Below, piece by piece: positions 7,801 to 15,395 of a DNA stretch of 64,000 nucleotides. The stretch spans positions 434,001 through 498,000 of the forward strand of contig NZ_JAMXBJ010000050.1 in the NCBI RefSeq assembly GCF_023913755.1, read 5' to 3'. The first letter of the stretch is position 1; each line of letters starts with the position of its first letter. This DNA is from Pseudarthrobacter cellobiosi. GTDB taxonomy: Bacteria > Actinomycetota > Actinomycetes > Actinomycetales > Micrococcaceae. The position numbers and the translations under genes are program-made. The notes beneath the pieces were generated by a model. That model was given only the letters and a program-made list of their open reading frames with translations. It did no database searches and was not told the origin of the DNA.

Positions 7801-8223
7801 ATGACAAGATCACGTTCAACCGCCAAGCAGGCCGGGTCAGCTTTTGAGCAGCTCGTCGCTGATGGGCTCGCCAACGCGCTGGGGAATCCGGACATCGACC
7901 GGGCGCCGCGTAAAGGCTCCAAGGACATCGGGGATGTGGCCAACGTACGGCACCTGAACGGGGAGCGCATCGCGGTGGAAACGAAGGACTACGGAGGGAA
8001 GCTGGAGCCCACCACCTGGACGCGTGAAGCCTCTGTCGAAGCTGTGAACTACCGGGCGCTGTGCGGGATCGTCGTCGCTAAGAGACGCGGGACGCGGAAG
8101 TTTGAAGACCAATGGGTGCTGATGACGGGCGCGGATCTTATTTCACTGCTCACCGGCGATCGATCTGAGCATGTCGTAAACCTTATTCTTGACGCCGCGA
8201 CTGACAAGCAAGGTGTGGCCTAA
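7801..8223 (+). CDS. PD-(D/E)XK nuclease, Holliday junction resolvase-like
   Basis: 140 aa. Start chosen at the ATG preceded by AAGGAG, not the in-frame ATG 39 bases upstream. Helix KQAGSAFEQLVADGL supplies a glutamate, KGSKDIGDVAN the aspartates, and IAVETKDYGG the (D/E)-x-K motif, matching the PD-(D/E)XK fold seen in small phage endonucleases and archaeal-type resolvases. It probably cleaves branched or otherwise marked DNA during replication or packaging. Positioned between a zinc-ribbon protein and a promoter-like gap. Confidence 0.8.
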   Translation: MTRSRSTAKQAGSAFEQLVADGLANALGNPDIDRAPRKGSKDIGDVANVRHLNGERIAVETKDYGGKLEPTTWTREASVEAVNYRALCGIVVAKRRGTRKFEDQWVLMTGADLISLLTGDRSEHVVNLILDAATDKQGVA

Positions 8224-8271
8224 CCTCATGGGCTGCTACGCGACACGCCGTGGACACGCCGACGATGGGTC

Positions 8272-8300
8272 TTCCAAAGTCGCGCGTGTAGTGCGATACT
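8272..8300 (+). promoter_or_regulatory. Weak sigma70-like promoter candidate
   Basis: TTCCAA (8,272-8,277), a 17-base spacer and GATACT (8,295-8,300) lie in the 125-base gap after the nuclease gene and could drive 8,349 onward. The match to consensus is modest. Confidence 0.3.
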
Positions 8301-8348
8301 TGAAACACGCAACACAACACTTCCAGCATCAAAGTTGAGGGGAACATC

Positions 8349-8573
8349 ATGGATCCGAAGAGAGTACCGAAGCCGGCCAGTGGCGCTGACGTTGCAAAGC
8401 TGCACCGTCAAAAGCGCCTGGCATCCGCCGCGTTCGCTGACGCTGACCGGGCCTACGACGAAGCACTCCGGGTCTTCGAGTCCGCCGTCATCCGCAAAGA
8501 CGCGGCCCGTAAGAACCTCGCCGCCGCAAACGACGCCTACTACGCCGCAAAATCCGAAACAGAAGGACTCTGA
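8349..8573 (+). CDS. Hypothetical helical protein, 74 aa
   Basis: ATG with TTGAGGGG upstream. After a basic N-terminus the product is one long Ala-rich helix with heptad-like spacing, compatible with a coiled-coil dimer. It ends two bases before the repeat-array gene and is probably cotranscribed with it. Function unknown. Confidence 0.75.
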   Translation: MDPKRVPKPASGADVAKLHRQKRLASAAFADADRAYDEALRVFESAVIRKDAARKNLAAANDAYYAAKSETEGL

Positions 8574-8575
8574 CC

Positions 8576-9790
8576 ATGAACACCACCATCATCCCGGAAC
8601 GCCTCGCACAGCTGAACGACGGCGCCATCGTCCTGGACTCCAGCTCGCACATGGACTTCGAAGAGGGCCACTGCGCTATGGAGGTCGTTGCCTGGCTGGC
8701 CGGTGAGGGGCACACTGACGCCCCGGTGTGTGCGTCCCCTGTCTTGCGCCGCTACACAATCACGTTGAATGACCGGTGGGATGACGAACGCCGCCAGTCC
8801 CTCGCCCCGTTCCTGCCGCGCATGGTGGGCACCGCCGGCGACGGGCTAGACGAGGAACGCCAGAGGATCGCCACCCGCTATCTCGTGACCAACCTGTTGG
8901 GTCCGTGGTTGCGGCTCGCCGGCATGCATGACGATGCCGATATGCTCGCGTCGTTCGTCGCACTCCCGGTGGCCGAGTTGGTGTTGAAGCTCCGGGAGAT
9001 CCGTAACCGGGCGTGGAAGAAGCGCGACGAGAGCCGGGCCGAGCTGCGGCGCAAGGTTGAGGCGAAGGTACGCGAACGATACGCGGAGCAGGGGAAGCCT
9101 GTCGCTGCCGCTGTCGCTGTCGCTGCCGCTGTCGCTGACGCTGTCGCTGACGCTGCCGCTGTCGCTGACGCTGTCGCTGACGCTGCCGCTGTCGCTGTCG
9201 CTGCCGCTGACGCTGCCGCTGACGCTGCCGCTGCCGCTGACGCTGCCGCTGACGCTGACGCTGCCGCTGCCGCTGACGCTGCCGCTGCCGCTGCCGCTGA
9301 CGCTGCCGCTGCCGCTGCCGCTGTCGCTGACGCTGCCGCTGCCGCTGTCGCTGACGCTGACGCTGACGCTGCCGCTGTCGCTGTCGCTGCCGCTGTCGCT
9401 GACGCTGCCGCTGCCGCTGTCGCTGACGCTGACGCTGACGCTGCCGCTGTCGCTGTCGCTGTCGCTGCCGCTGACGCTGCCGCTGACGCTGACGCTGCCG
9501 CTGACGCTGCCGCTGACGCTGACGCTGCCGCTGCCGCTGACGCTGCCGCTGCCGCTGCCGCTGACGCTGCCGCTGCCGCTGCCGCTGTCGCTGACGCTGC
9601 CGCTGCCGCTGTCGCTGACGCTGACGCCCCGTACGACACCTGGGGTACTAGCTACAACGCCGCATACAAAGCAGCCCGCACCTACTACGCCGAGCACCCC
9701 GAACTCTTCGCCCGCATCAACGAACTCGCCGCCGAACAGCGCCCGATGGCACTCGAGCTCCTCGAACAGATGATCCGGCCAGTGTCATGA
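8576..9790 (+). CDS. Phage protein with an 87-unit Ala-(Ala/Val/Asp) repeat
   Basis: 404 aa, ATG with GAAGGA upstream. Residues 1-175 form a soluble domain (HCAMEVVAWLAGEGHTD and LVTNLLGPWLRLAGMHDDAD segments) that resembles a family seen in actinobacteria and their phages with no known function. Residues 176-350 are an uninterrupted run in which every second residue is Ala and the other is Ala, Val or Asp. Residues 351-404 (from PYDTWGTSYNAAYKAA) are a normal helical tail. The repeat would most simply form a long Ala-rich helix separating the two ends. Overlaps the next gene by four bases. Array length probably varies between relatives. Confidence 0.85.
   Translation: MNTTIIPERLAQLNDGAIVLDSSSHMDFEEGHCAMEVVAWLAGEGHTDAPVCASPVLRRYTITLNDRWDDERRQSLAPFLPRMVGTAGDGLDEERQRIATRYLVTNLLGPWLRLAGMHDDADMLASFVALPVAELVLKLREIRNRAWKKRDESRAELRRKVEAKVRERYAEQGKPVAAAVAVAAAVADAVADAAAVADAVADAAAVAVAAADAAADAAAAADAAADADAAAAADAAAAAAADAAAAAAAVADAAAAAVADADADAAAVAVAAAVADAAAAAVADADADAAAVAVAVAAADAAADADAAADAAADADAAAAADAAAAAAADAAAAAAAVADAAAAAVADADAPYDTWGTSYNAAYKAARTYYAEHPELFARINELAAEQRPMALELLEQMIRPVS
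9101..9625 (+). repeat. GCTGNC hexanucleotide array, 87 units
   Basis: From 9,104 to 9,625 the sequence is GCTGNC repeated 87 times (plus a leading GTC), where N is C in 38 units, A in 30, T in 19 and never G. Only that one position varies. Units 36-47 are exactly duplicated in tandem as 48-59 (72 bp), and units 22-43 recur exactly as 66-87 (132 bp; 9,230-9,361 and 9,494-9,625). The array is in frame with the gene at 8,576-9,790. Confidence 0.97.
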
Positions 9791-9960
9791 TCGGCTGGTT
9801 CAGACGCCGGCGCCCGGCGCAGGTCCCAGCCCGGCCCGACTTCTCGGAGCGTTACATCGCCGCCCTGAACGGGTTCACGCCTGAAGAGTGGGAGGCCCTG
9901 CCCGAACTGGCCCGCAAGGACGCACGGGAGCACGTGGCATGGAAGATGGTGGGGGCATGA
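9787..9960 (+). CDS. Small hypothetical protein, 57 aa
   Basis: ATG overlaps the preceding TGA by four bases, and the next ATG overlaps this stop likewise. The N-terminus is short, hydrophobic and then Arg-rich (MIGWFRRRRP), followed by an acidic helical segment (GFTPEEWEALPELARKDA). Too short for family recognition; supported by the perfect coupling pattern and the absence of any other gene here. Confidence 0.65.
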   Translation: MIGWFRRRRPAQVPARPDFSERYIAALNGFTPEEWEALPELARKDAREHVAWKMVGA

Positions 9961-10316
9961 GCAACCTCCCGCACTACGCCACCGTCGAGACGTTCCCCTA
10001 CAGCGGGGACACCGACTTCGAGCCGACGGTCAAGTTCGAATGCCCATGGAAGTACGGCGAATGCCACTTCTACCCCGACTGCCACTGCGAATCGTGGGAC
10101 GCAGACCACCTAAGGAGAGCGGGCGTCGGCCACGAACGCGTCTGGCACGAGGAGTGTTGGATGCAGGGATGGTTCGATAGCGAGTGCGGCGCCAGCTACG
10201 AAGGCGACGACGCCGACGACATGAACGACAGCCACCTCCCGAACGGTATGAACCGGGCGGGCTGGATCACCGCAACATGGGAGTACGAATACGTCGGCTG
10301 GGAGTTCAAGCCATGA
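9957..10316 (+). CDS. Hypothetical Cys/Trp-rich protein, 119 aa
   Basis: Start chosen at the ATG that overlaps the previous stop (ATGA). The product has six cysteines, many Trp/His, and an acidic stretch (EGDDADDMND), consistent with a metal-stabilised soluble fold. The C-terminal WEYEYVGWEF repeats aromatic residues. Family not recognised; part of the small-gene train. Confidence 0.75.
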   Translation: MSNLPHYATVETFPYSGDTDFEPTVKFECPWKYGECHFYPDCHCESWDADHLRRAGVGHERVWHEECWMQGWFDSECGASYEGDDADDMNDSHLPNGMNRAGWITATWEYEYVGWEFKP

Positions 10317-10486
10317 CCCGCACGGAGTACGCCGCGCAACTCCCGAACCGTGTCATCTACATGCACGACTTCCTGGCCTCCAAGGTCCGCGACTTCATGA
10401 CCGAATACGGCACGGCGGCCCCGCTCCAACTCGTCACCCGACAATGGGTGGGCGACACGCACGGCAAGTGGGAGGCGGCCGCATGA
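10313..10486 (+). CDS. Small hypothetical protein, 57 aa
   Basis: ATG overlaps the upstream stop (ATGA) and the next gene overlaps this stop. The product has a central amphipathic helix and no cysteines or membrane segments. Supported by coupling and coding context only. Confidence 0.65.
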   Translation: MTRTEYAAQLPNRVIYMHDFLASKVRDFMTEYGTAAPLQLVTRQWVGDTHGKWEAAA

Positions 10487-10812
10487 CCGCGGTTGAGCGT
10501 ATGCGTTCCGACCTCAGGTATGCGGACAGCTACCGAAACCGTGCCGGTGCACTGGACGGGCTTGGGATGCTCCTCGAGTGCGAAACGCCCGGAACCGTGA
10601 GCGAGGTATCCGTGAAGGGCGGGCGGTGGTTCCGCCGAACCCTTGGCGGGATCTTCAAGAGCCACAACCCGGACGACGACGGGAAACGGGAAATCATCCT
10701 GTCCACGGATGAGCGCCGGGAGTTCGCGGATTGGTGCAAGGAGCGTGCCGCGAAGTTGCGGCAAAAGGCAGACGAAATTGAGGCTCGACTAACGACCACG
10801 GAGGCATCATGA
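10483..10812 (+). CDS. Hypothetical phage protein, 109 aa
   Basis: ATG overlaps the preceding stop. A helical N-terminus is followed by a glycine-containing middle and a long charged C-terminal helix (DWCKERAAKLRQKADEIEAR). No recognised family. The next ATG overlaps its stop. Confidence 0.75.
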   Translation: MTAVERMRSDLRYADSYRNRAGALDGLGMLLECETPGTVSEVSVKGGRWFRRTLGGIFKSHNPDDDGKREIILSTDERREFADWCKERAAKLRQKADEIEARLTTTEAS

Positions 10813-11021
10813 CCATGACCATGACGGAGACCGAAGCTGAGATGGCGATCCGGCAAGCGTTGCATGAGCTCGACGTGCAGCGCGGGAACGGTGTGTTCAA
10901 CATCCCGGTACTGAGACGCATCCTCGAGCAGGGTATGCACCACGAACCGGAGCGGCTCGTGCGGCGGCCGGTGTCCCAGGCGTCGGACCTGCTGGGCTTG
11001 GACGATACGGGCGGGCACTGA
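10809..11021 (+). CDS. Hypothetical phage protein, 70 aa
   Basis: The start region is ATGACCATGACCATGACG, three in-frame ATG codons in a nine-base repeat, so the exact initiator is uncertain. The product is an acidic helix then a basic segment (GMHHEPERLVRRPVS). Transcription unit may pause here: a promoter-like element lies just downstream. Confidence 0.7.
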   Translation: MTMTMTETEAEMAIRQALHELDVQRGNGVFNIPVLRRILEQGMHHEPERLVRRPVSQASDLLGLDDTGGH

Positions 11022-11057
11022 TTTAGTGCCGGAAACACGCAAGTTGCATGCTGGCAC

Positions 11058-11066
11058 TGGTAGAAT
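11058..11066 (+). promoter_or_regulatory. Extended -10 promoter for a leaderless transcript (candidate)
   Basis: TGG-TAGAAT is an extended -10 element. Its predicted start point (~7 bases downstream) falls on or next to the ATG at 11,074, which has no ribosome binding site. Actinobacteria translate leaderless mRNAs efficiently, so this arrangement is credible. Confidence 0.45.
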
Positions 11067-11073
11067 GGTCCCC

Positions 11074-11241
11074 ATGACCAAAACGTTGCCGGAGGCGCGG
11101 CGCTGCAAACGCGCGTGCTGCTGGACGCCCTACGCGTGCGCACGCCAATACGGCTGCCGCTGCCACGCCGAACCCATCGGCAACCTCTCCGCCCGGATCA
11201 GGCTTGAGGACTTCCTTGACAGCTTGGGGGACGACGAATGA
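11074..11241 (+). CDS. Small Cys-rich basic protein, 55 aa
   Basis: ATG with no ribosome binding site but an extended -10 element placed for leaderless translation; an in-frame GTG at 11,026 is the alternative. Five cysteines lie in a short basic block (CKRACCWTPYACARQYGCRC), suggesting a compact metal- or disulfide-stabilised fold, then an acidic tail. Overlaps the next gene by four bases. Function unknown. Confidence 0.65.
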   Translation: MTKTLPEARRCKRACCWTPYACARQYGCRCHAEPIGNLSARIRLEDFLDSLGDDE

Positions 11242-11489
11242 GCGAAGAGCAACGCGTCAAGGACTACCTGGCCAGCTTCGGCCTTGAATCCAACACGGTG
11301 GAGACGACCATCGAATGGGGCGTCGAGATGAATGCCACCATGCTCGGCAAGCCCATTACCAAGGTCTTCCAATGGCGTGACCGGGCCGAAGCTGAGAACG
11401 ACGCCGCCTACCGGAACACCCTGTCATTCGTAAACTGGGCCCGCGTCGTCTCTCGTGAGGTCACCGCTACACCTTGGGAGGAAGTGTGA
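11238..11489 (+). CDS. Hypothetical phage protein, 83 aa
   Basis: ATG overlaps the preceding stop. The sequence alternates charged and hydrophobic residues (mixed alpha/beta), with no cysteine. The next gene begins with a GTG overlapping this stop. Not recognised. Confidence 0.75.
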   Translation: MSEEQRVKDYLASFGLESNTVETTIEWGVEMNATMLGKPITKVFQWRDRAEAENDAAYRNTLSFVNWARVVSREVTATPWEEV

Positions 11490-11791
11490 TCACCCGCGCC
11501 GCCCTTGTCATTGCCGCCGGCGCCGCTGCCGGTGCTGTTCTCGCCCGCCTCCACCCCAAGCCCACGCCCAAGCCCGTGACCCGCTCCATCACCACGTACA
11601 CGGAGCATGACGCCGCGAACATCCACACCACACCCGCGCCCGTTGAGCCCGCGCACTGGATGAACGTCATGACCCGCAACAACACCGGGATCTACACCGC
11701 GTACCGCCGCCACGGCTTCGATGACGACCAGGCATACAACCTCATGTGCATCCACATCGCAGGCACCTACCTGCAGGGCGGGCGAAAATGA
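11486..11791 (+). CDS. Membrane-anchored hypothetical protein, 101 aa
   Basis: GTG start overlapping the upstream TGA, with GGGAGGAAG as ribosome binding site. Residues ~4-22 (AALVIAAGAAAGAVLARL) form one membrane segment or uncleaved signal, followed by a proline/threonine-rich stretch and a C-terminal helical domain probably outside the cytoplasm. It may be a prophage-expressed envelope protein. Family not known to me. Confidence 0.72.
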   Translation: MITRAALVIAAGAAAGAVLARLHPKPTPKPVTRSITTYTEHDAANIHTTPAPVEPAHWMNVMTRNNTGIYTAYRRHGFDDDQAYNLMCIHIAGTYLQGGRK

Positions 11792-12618
11792 CCTGCCCTG
11801 TGGACGGTAAGCCACTCATCAACAACGCCGTCATCTGTTCGGACTGCACCAACGCTATTGACCGGGCGCTCGGTGACCTTGACTGGCTCCTCGACGAGCT
11901 CGACACGACCATGACCCGGCAAACGAAGACCCGGCCAGCACGCGGGAACCATGCCAGCGACGGGCCGCCCATGCCGTACAACGTGAGGGCGTCCGACACG
12001 GCACGGGACCTCCGTATCCTGCTCAAGGACTGGGTGTCACTCGTGGCCGAGGGCCTCGCGGCTGAGGGGAAGTTCGTTGCCCTGCCCACCCCGGCGACGG
12101 CGAAGACCCTCTCATCCTGGCTGATGCACCACGTGACCTGGCTCAGCCGCCACGCGGCCGCCCCGGACGCGTACTCCGAGATCGTCGGCGCCGTGAACAA
12201 CATCCGCCGGACCATCGACATCGCCCCCGACGTCCGCTACATCGGCCCCTGCTACTCCGTGATTAACAACGTCGAATGCCCCGAAACCCTGTACGGCATC
12301 GAAGGCCAGGATGACGTCAAGTGCCGGACCTGCGGGACCGTCTGGGACGCACGGGCCCGGACCCTCGAAGCGCTCGCCCACGCCGAAAAAGTAGCCCAAG
12401 ACGCCACCACCCTCTCCAGATCCTTCGCCCTCAAAGGCATCGCCCTCGACACCGACCGGATCAAAAAATGGGGCCAGAGAGGGCACCTCCACCGCCACGG
12501 GACATCCCACCGCGGCTACCCCACCTACATCGTCGCCCACGTCGCCAGACTCGTAACCCTCTACGAAGCCGGCACCAAACTCACCCCATGGCCCACAGAA
12601 ACGGAAGTCCCCGCATGA
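11788..12618 (+). CDS. Zinc-ribbon and helical DNA-binding-like phage protein, 276 aa
   Basis: ATG overlaps the upstream stop. The N-terminus has Cys pairs (MTCPVDGKPL and CSDC), and a second ribbon-like half-site CRTCGTVWDAR sits around residue 190. The C-terminal ~60 residues (ALKGIALDTDRIKKWGQRG) look like a MerR-type helix-turn-helix. Proteins of this layout are common in actinophages. A nucleic-acid-binding role is inferred; the target is unknown. Confidence 0.75.
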   Translation: MTCPVDGKPLINNAVICSDCTNAIDRALGDLDWLLDELDTTMTRQTKTRPARGNHASDGPPMPYNVRASDTARDLRILLKDWVSLVAEGLAAEGKFVALPTPATAKTLSSWLMHHVTWLSRHAAAPDAYSEIVGAVNNIRRTIDIAPDVRYIGPCYSVINNVECPETLYGIEGQDDVKCRTCGTVWDARARTLEALAHAEKVAQDATTLSRSFALKGIALDTDRIKKWGQRGHLHRHGTSHRGYPTYIVAHVARLVTLYEAGTKLTPWPTETEVPA

Positions 12619-13004
12619 AAAAACTAATCGCCATCTTCGCGTGCGCCGCGGCGCTGCTGCTGACCGCATGCACGCCCGCCGCCCAGACCGCCTCGGACAA
12701 CCTGTCCACGGCGGCCGACAACTTCGAGATAGAACGCCGCATCGTGTTCTTCAACGGCATCACCGACAAATACCTGCTGACCGTCGAAGGCCGATGCTCC
12801 ATCAAGCCTGACGGGGGCAAGCTGGATGTCACGTGCAAGATCGGCCCCGACCAGTACAAGAAACACTTCCTCGGGCTGAGTGACAACGTGTCCTACTTTG
12901 TGGAACAGACCAAATCGGCGGACGTGAGCGTGTACCACTACCGGGTCATCTTCAAGCCAGAGAACATCGTGCCCGACCTCCAGATCGACGCGGGCAAACA
13001 GTGA
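12615..13004 (+). CDS. Prophage lipoprotein (beta-sandwich family)
   Basis: 129 aa. A classical lipoprotein signal (MKKLIAIFACAAALLLTAC) ends at Cys19. The mature part contains FEIERRIVFFNGITDKYLL and KKHFLGLSDNVSYFVEQ, conserved in a lipoprotein family common in mycobacteriophages and Arthrobacter phages. Phage lipoproteins of this kind are candidates for superinfection exclusion or for being displayed during lysogeny, but no direct evidence is visible here. The next gene, a small membrane protein, overlaps its end. Confidence 0.88.
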   Translation: MKKLIAIFACAAALLLTACTPAAQTASDNLSTAADNFEIERRIVFFNGITDKYLLTVEGRCSIKPDGGKLDVTCKIGPDQYKKHFLGLSDNVSYFVEQTKSADVSVYHYRVIFKPENIVPDLQIDAGKQ

Positions 13005-13204
13005 ACCAGACCTCAGGAATATCCTTCGCATCCGTGCTGGGCATCGTCTTCATCGTGCTCAAACTCTCCAACGTCATCACATGGTCATGGTGGTGGGTGC
13101 TCGCCCCGTTCTGGATTCCCGCCTGCATTGGACTGCTCATACTCGCCGTGATGCTGGTGGCTATGTGGATTGAGGAGGCGTCATGGCAAAAACGACGCCG
13201 CTAG
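13001..13204 (+). CDS. Small membrane protein, 67 aa
   Basis: GTG start overlapping the lipoprotein stop. Two membrane segments: residues ~8-25 (FASVLGIVFIVLKLSNVI) and ~33-56, with the motif ITWSWWWVLAPFWIP between, characteristic of a widely distributed small phage membrane protein. A basic tail (QKRRR) suggests a cytoplasmic C-terminus. Its coupling to the lipoprotein gene suggests a joint envelope function. Confidence 0.82.
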   Translation: MNQTSGISFASVLGIVFIVLKLSNVITWSWWWVLAPFWIPACIGLLILAVMLVAMWIEEASWQKRRR

Positions 13205-13368
13205 AAGTAGTCGTCAAGGTGGAAGGCCTCGACCAGTTCAAGGACGCCATCACCGAAGCGCAGCACGCCGCGTGGCTGGAGGGCATGAACCACGTCCTGT
13301 CCTGGCTCGCGCTCCGGCAGTTCAGCGAGACGATGGCGAAAGACAACCCGCACGGGAGGAAGGCGTGA
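13183..13368 (+). CDS. Hypothetical phage protein, 61 aa
   Basis: ATG preceded by GAGGAGG; overlaps the membrane-protein gene by 22 bases in another frame. The product begins MAKTTPLEVVVKVEGLDQFK, resembling the start of small tail or phage accessory proteins, and ends in a basic tail. Function unknown. Confidence 0.72.
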   Translation: MAKTTPLEVVVKVEGLDQFKDAITEAQHAAWLEGMNHVLSWLALRQFSETMAKDNPHGRKA

Positions 13369-13652
13369 TCCAGGACGCGAACGCCGCACGGCAGGTCATC
13401 AACATCCCGCCACAGCAGGGCATGACGACGCAGCCAGCAACGGTTGACTGTGCCGCTCTCGCGGCCGCCGTTGCCAAGGTGGCGGCCGCTGTAAGGGAGT
13501 CAAGCGAGCGCTTGGCGGAGCAGAGCCGGCGCATAGCGTGGAATCTGCAAATCATATTCGCCGACACCGAGCGTGAGCGCCGCCGGATCCGCCGCGATAT
13601 GGCCCGCGCATACCGTAAGCCCGCACTGATTCACCGCGGAGGCAAGCCGTGA
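13365..13652 (+). CDS. Hypothetical helical protein, 95 aa
   Basis: GTG overlapping the upstream TGA. A disordered N-terminus rich in Pro/Gln precedes a long Ala-rich then Arg-rich helix (DTERERRRIRRDMARAYRK), strongly basic at the C-terminus. Could bind nucleic acid or membranes. Not recognised. Confidence 0.7.
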   Translation: MIQDANAARQVINIPPQQGMTTQPATVDCAALAAAVAKVAAAVRESSERLAEQSRRIAWNLQIIFADTERERRRIRRDMARAYRKPALIHRGGKP

Positions 13653-13978
13653 GGTATCAGGAGTTCCGCCGTCACGTGTGGATCCTCTGGCGTGAGGCCC
13701 GGCACCGGGACCCGATCCCGCCGGAGTACCGGGCGTGGATTGTTGCCCGGACGGTTGGGCGGGTTATGGAGGCGCAGTGGGCCCTTGACGCCAAAGCCGG
13801 GAAACTCACCGACGCAGCCACCGAACTAGGCCTCCACCTGCTCTACGACTACGCCCGACACTTCGACTCCACCGAACGGCTCCGGTTCGCGTTCTGGTGG
13901 CAACACGTCATGGAACACGGATTCAACGGCGACAACCCACTGGCCCACCTGCACAAGAAAGCGAGCGTGACGGTGTGA
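13649..13978 (+). CDS. Hypothetical phage protein, 109 aa
   Basis: GTG overlapping the upstream stop. Rich in Trp, Arg and His with several helices (FRRHVWILWREARHRDPIPP). No signal or membrane segment. Coupled to the next gene by GTGA. Family not recognised. Confidence 0.72.
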   Translation: MRYQEFRRHVWILWREARHRDPIPPEYRAWIVARTVGRVMEAQWALDAKAGKLTDAATELGLHLLYDYARHFDSTERLRFAFWWQHVMEHGFNGDNPLAHLHKKASVTV

Positions 13979-14190
13979 GCCGGGAGGATGAGCGCGAGCT
14001 GAATCGCAACGTCAAGGAATCGGGGCAGGCCTACATCAACGAGCTTGCGGCCTACCACCACGCCGTCAAGGCATTGGAGGAAGCTCAGCGCAGGCTCGCC
14101 GCCCAACGCAGACGCCTCGAGGATGCCCACGAGCACAATGAGCACTGGCTATACCGCCGGGCAGAATACAAGGAAGCAGTGGGCAAATGA
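13975..14190 (+). CDS. Hypothetical coiled-coil protein, 71 aa
   Basis: GTG overlapping the preceding stop. Nearly all helix with heptad-like spacing (HAVKALEEAQRRLAAQRRRL). Could be a small structural or regulatory dimer. The next ATG overlaps its stop. Confidence 0.7.
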   Translation: MSREDERELNRNVKESGQAYINELAAYHHAVKALEEAQRRLAAQRRRLEDAHEHNEHWLYRRAEYKEAVGK

Positions 14191-14783
14191 GCGCCGACCT
14201 GTACGACGGCGACGGCTACCCGACGGACGAAGCCCTGGAGCGTCTGGAGCACTTCGAAGGCACCCCGGCCGAGATGGCTGAGTACGTCAAGTCCCTCATG
14301 AAGATGGGCGGCGCCAAGATCGAAGACTCCACCGACGACTGGGGAAGGCCACGCAAGCGGCTAACCCTGATCACCATGGGTTGGTCAGGGTGCGAGTCGG
14401 TCATCGGCGTCCTTCACAAGACCCTGTTCCACTTCGCCTACTGGCAGACCTCCGAACGCGGCGGCCTGTACACCTACGAAATCCCGCTGCTCACATGGGA
14501 CTCTGTAGGGCCATGGGGCGACCCGACAGCCGACCTTGACGCCCACGGCCGCCAGGCGCGGGAATCGGTCGCCGCATGGCGGACAGGTCACCGCCACCCA
14601 GAGCCCGTGAAGTCAGCTGCCGCGAGCGAGCCTGACCGCCCCGAGCACCTGCCCCAGGGCAATAACTTCAGCTCCACCGAACGCCGGTCCAACTTCCTTG
14701 AACCCGACGAGCTGAACCAGCAGTACCGGCCCGGACCCTACGGCCGTGCCATCAGCCTGAAGTGGTGGCCTGCCAGTGGCTGA
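14187..14783 (+). CDS. Hypothetical phage protein, 198 aa
   Basis: ATG overlapping the upstream stop. An acidic helical N-terminus is followed by a central beta-rich block (RKRLTLITMGWSGCESVIG, then LHKTLFHFAYWQTSERGG) and a disordered C-terminus. Proteins like this occur in actinophage early regions without known function. Overlaps the following gene by eight bases. Confidence 0.72.
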   Translation: MSADLYDGDGYPTDEALERLEHFEGTPAEMAEYVKSLMKMGGAKIEDSTDDWGRPRKRLTLITMGWSGCESVIGVLHKTLFHFAYWQTSERGGLYTYEIPLLTWDSVGPWGDPTADLDAHGRQARESVAAWRTGHRHPEPVKSAAASEPDRPEHLPQGNNFSSTERRSNFLEPDELNQQYRPGPYGRAISLKWWPASG

Positions 14784-15369
14784 GTGTGCGAAGTGCGGGC
14801 AGGTGCACGGCGCGTGCGCTGCCCACAGTAAGCAGTCCGGCGGGCCGTGCCAGTCCGGCGAAGTCCTGCCGGGCGGGACAGTCTGCAGAGCCCACGGCGG
14901 CCATAGCCCACAGGCTATAAAAGCCGCGCGGGATCGTGAGTCCCGCCGGATCGTCACCGAACTCTACGAAGCCGACCCGCAAGCCGCCATTGCCGCGTAC
15001 GGGGCTGAAGGGATTCAGGACCCGCTGGACATGCTCTCCCGCGTGACGGCCGGCGTCCTGCACACCATGGACGCCCTCGGCCAGCGCGTGAACTCCCTCG
15101 AAGAAATCCGGTACGAGAACGACAACGGCGGGGAGCAGATCCGCGCCGAACTCAAGCTCTACATGGCCGCCCAAGCGCAAGCAGGCAAGTTCCTGGACAT
15201 GCTCATCAAATCCGGATTCGAAGAACGCCGCATCAAACTCGACGAACAGACCGCGTCCATGTTCGTCACCGCCATGCAACGCGTACTCGCCCGGCTGGAA
15301 CTCACCCCCGAGCAGACGCTGCTGGTGGGAACCGTCATTCCTGAAGAGCTCCGGGCGCTCGATGCTTGA
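14776..15369 (+). CDS. Terminase small subunit-like protein (Cys/HGG N-terminus)
   Basis: 197 aa, GTG start. The N-terminus has CxxC-VHGAC, a GGPCQSG segment and CRAHGGHSPQAIKAA, the cysteine/HGG zinc-binding signature seen in phage proteins encoded near the terminase. The C-terminal half is helical (AQAGKFLDMLIKSGFEERR, then MQRVLARLELTPEQ). A DNA-binding role at the packaging site is likely, but the large subunit lies about 4 kb downstream, so the assignment is from motif and neighbourhood. It is the last gene before a strong promoter. Confidence 0.62.
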   Translation: MAECAKCGQVHGACAAHSKQSGGPCQSGEVLPGGTVCRAHGGHSPQAIKAARDRESRRIVTELYEADPQAAIAAYGAEGIQDPLDMLSRVTAGVLHTMDALGQRVNSLEEIRYENDNGGEQIRAELKLYMAAQAQAGKFLDMLIKSGFEERRIKLDEQTASMFVTAMQRVLARLELTPEQTLLVGTVIPEELRALDA

Positions 15370-15395
15370 AATGGGCATAAAGAATGCTGGAAGTG

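Noticed and set aside
7650..7847. 66-codon frame between the zinc-ribbon gene and the nuclease gene
   Set aside because: No ribosome binding site, overlaps both neighbours (47 bases of the nuclease gene), and the product has no recognisable feature. It could still be real.
9101..9625. CRISPR-like array
   Set aside because: Units are six bases with no repeat/spacer structure; it is a coding microsatellite.
8846..9773. Long reading frames in other frames and on the minus strand through the GCTGNC array (LPLSLPL-, GSVSDSG- and SATAAAA-type products)
   Set aside because: They are open only because a hexanucleotide repeat without stop codons is open in several frames. The true frame has a ribosome binding site, a recognisable N-terminal domain and operon coupling.
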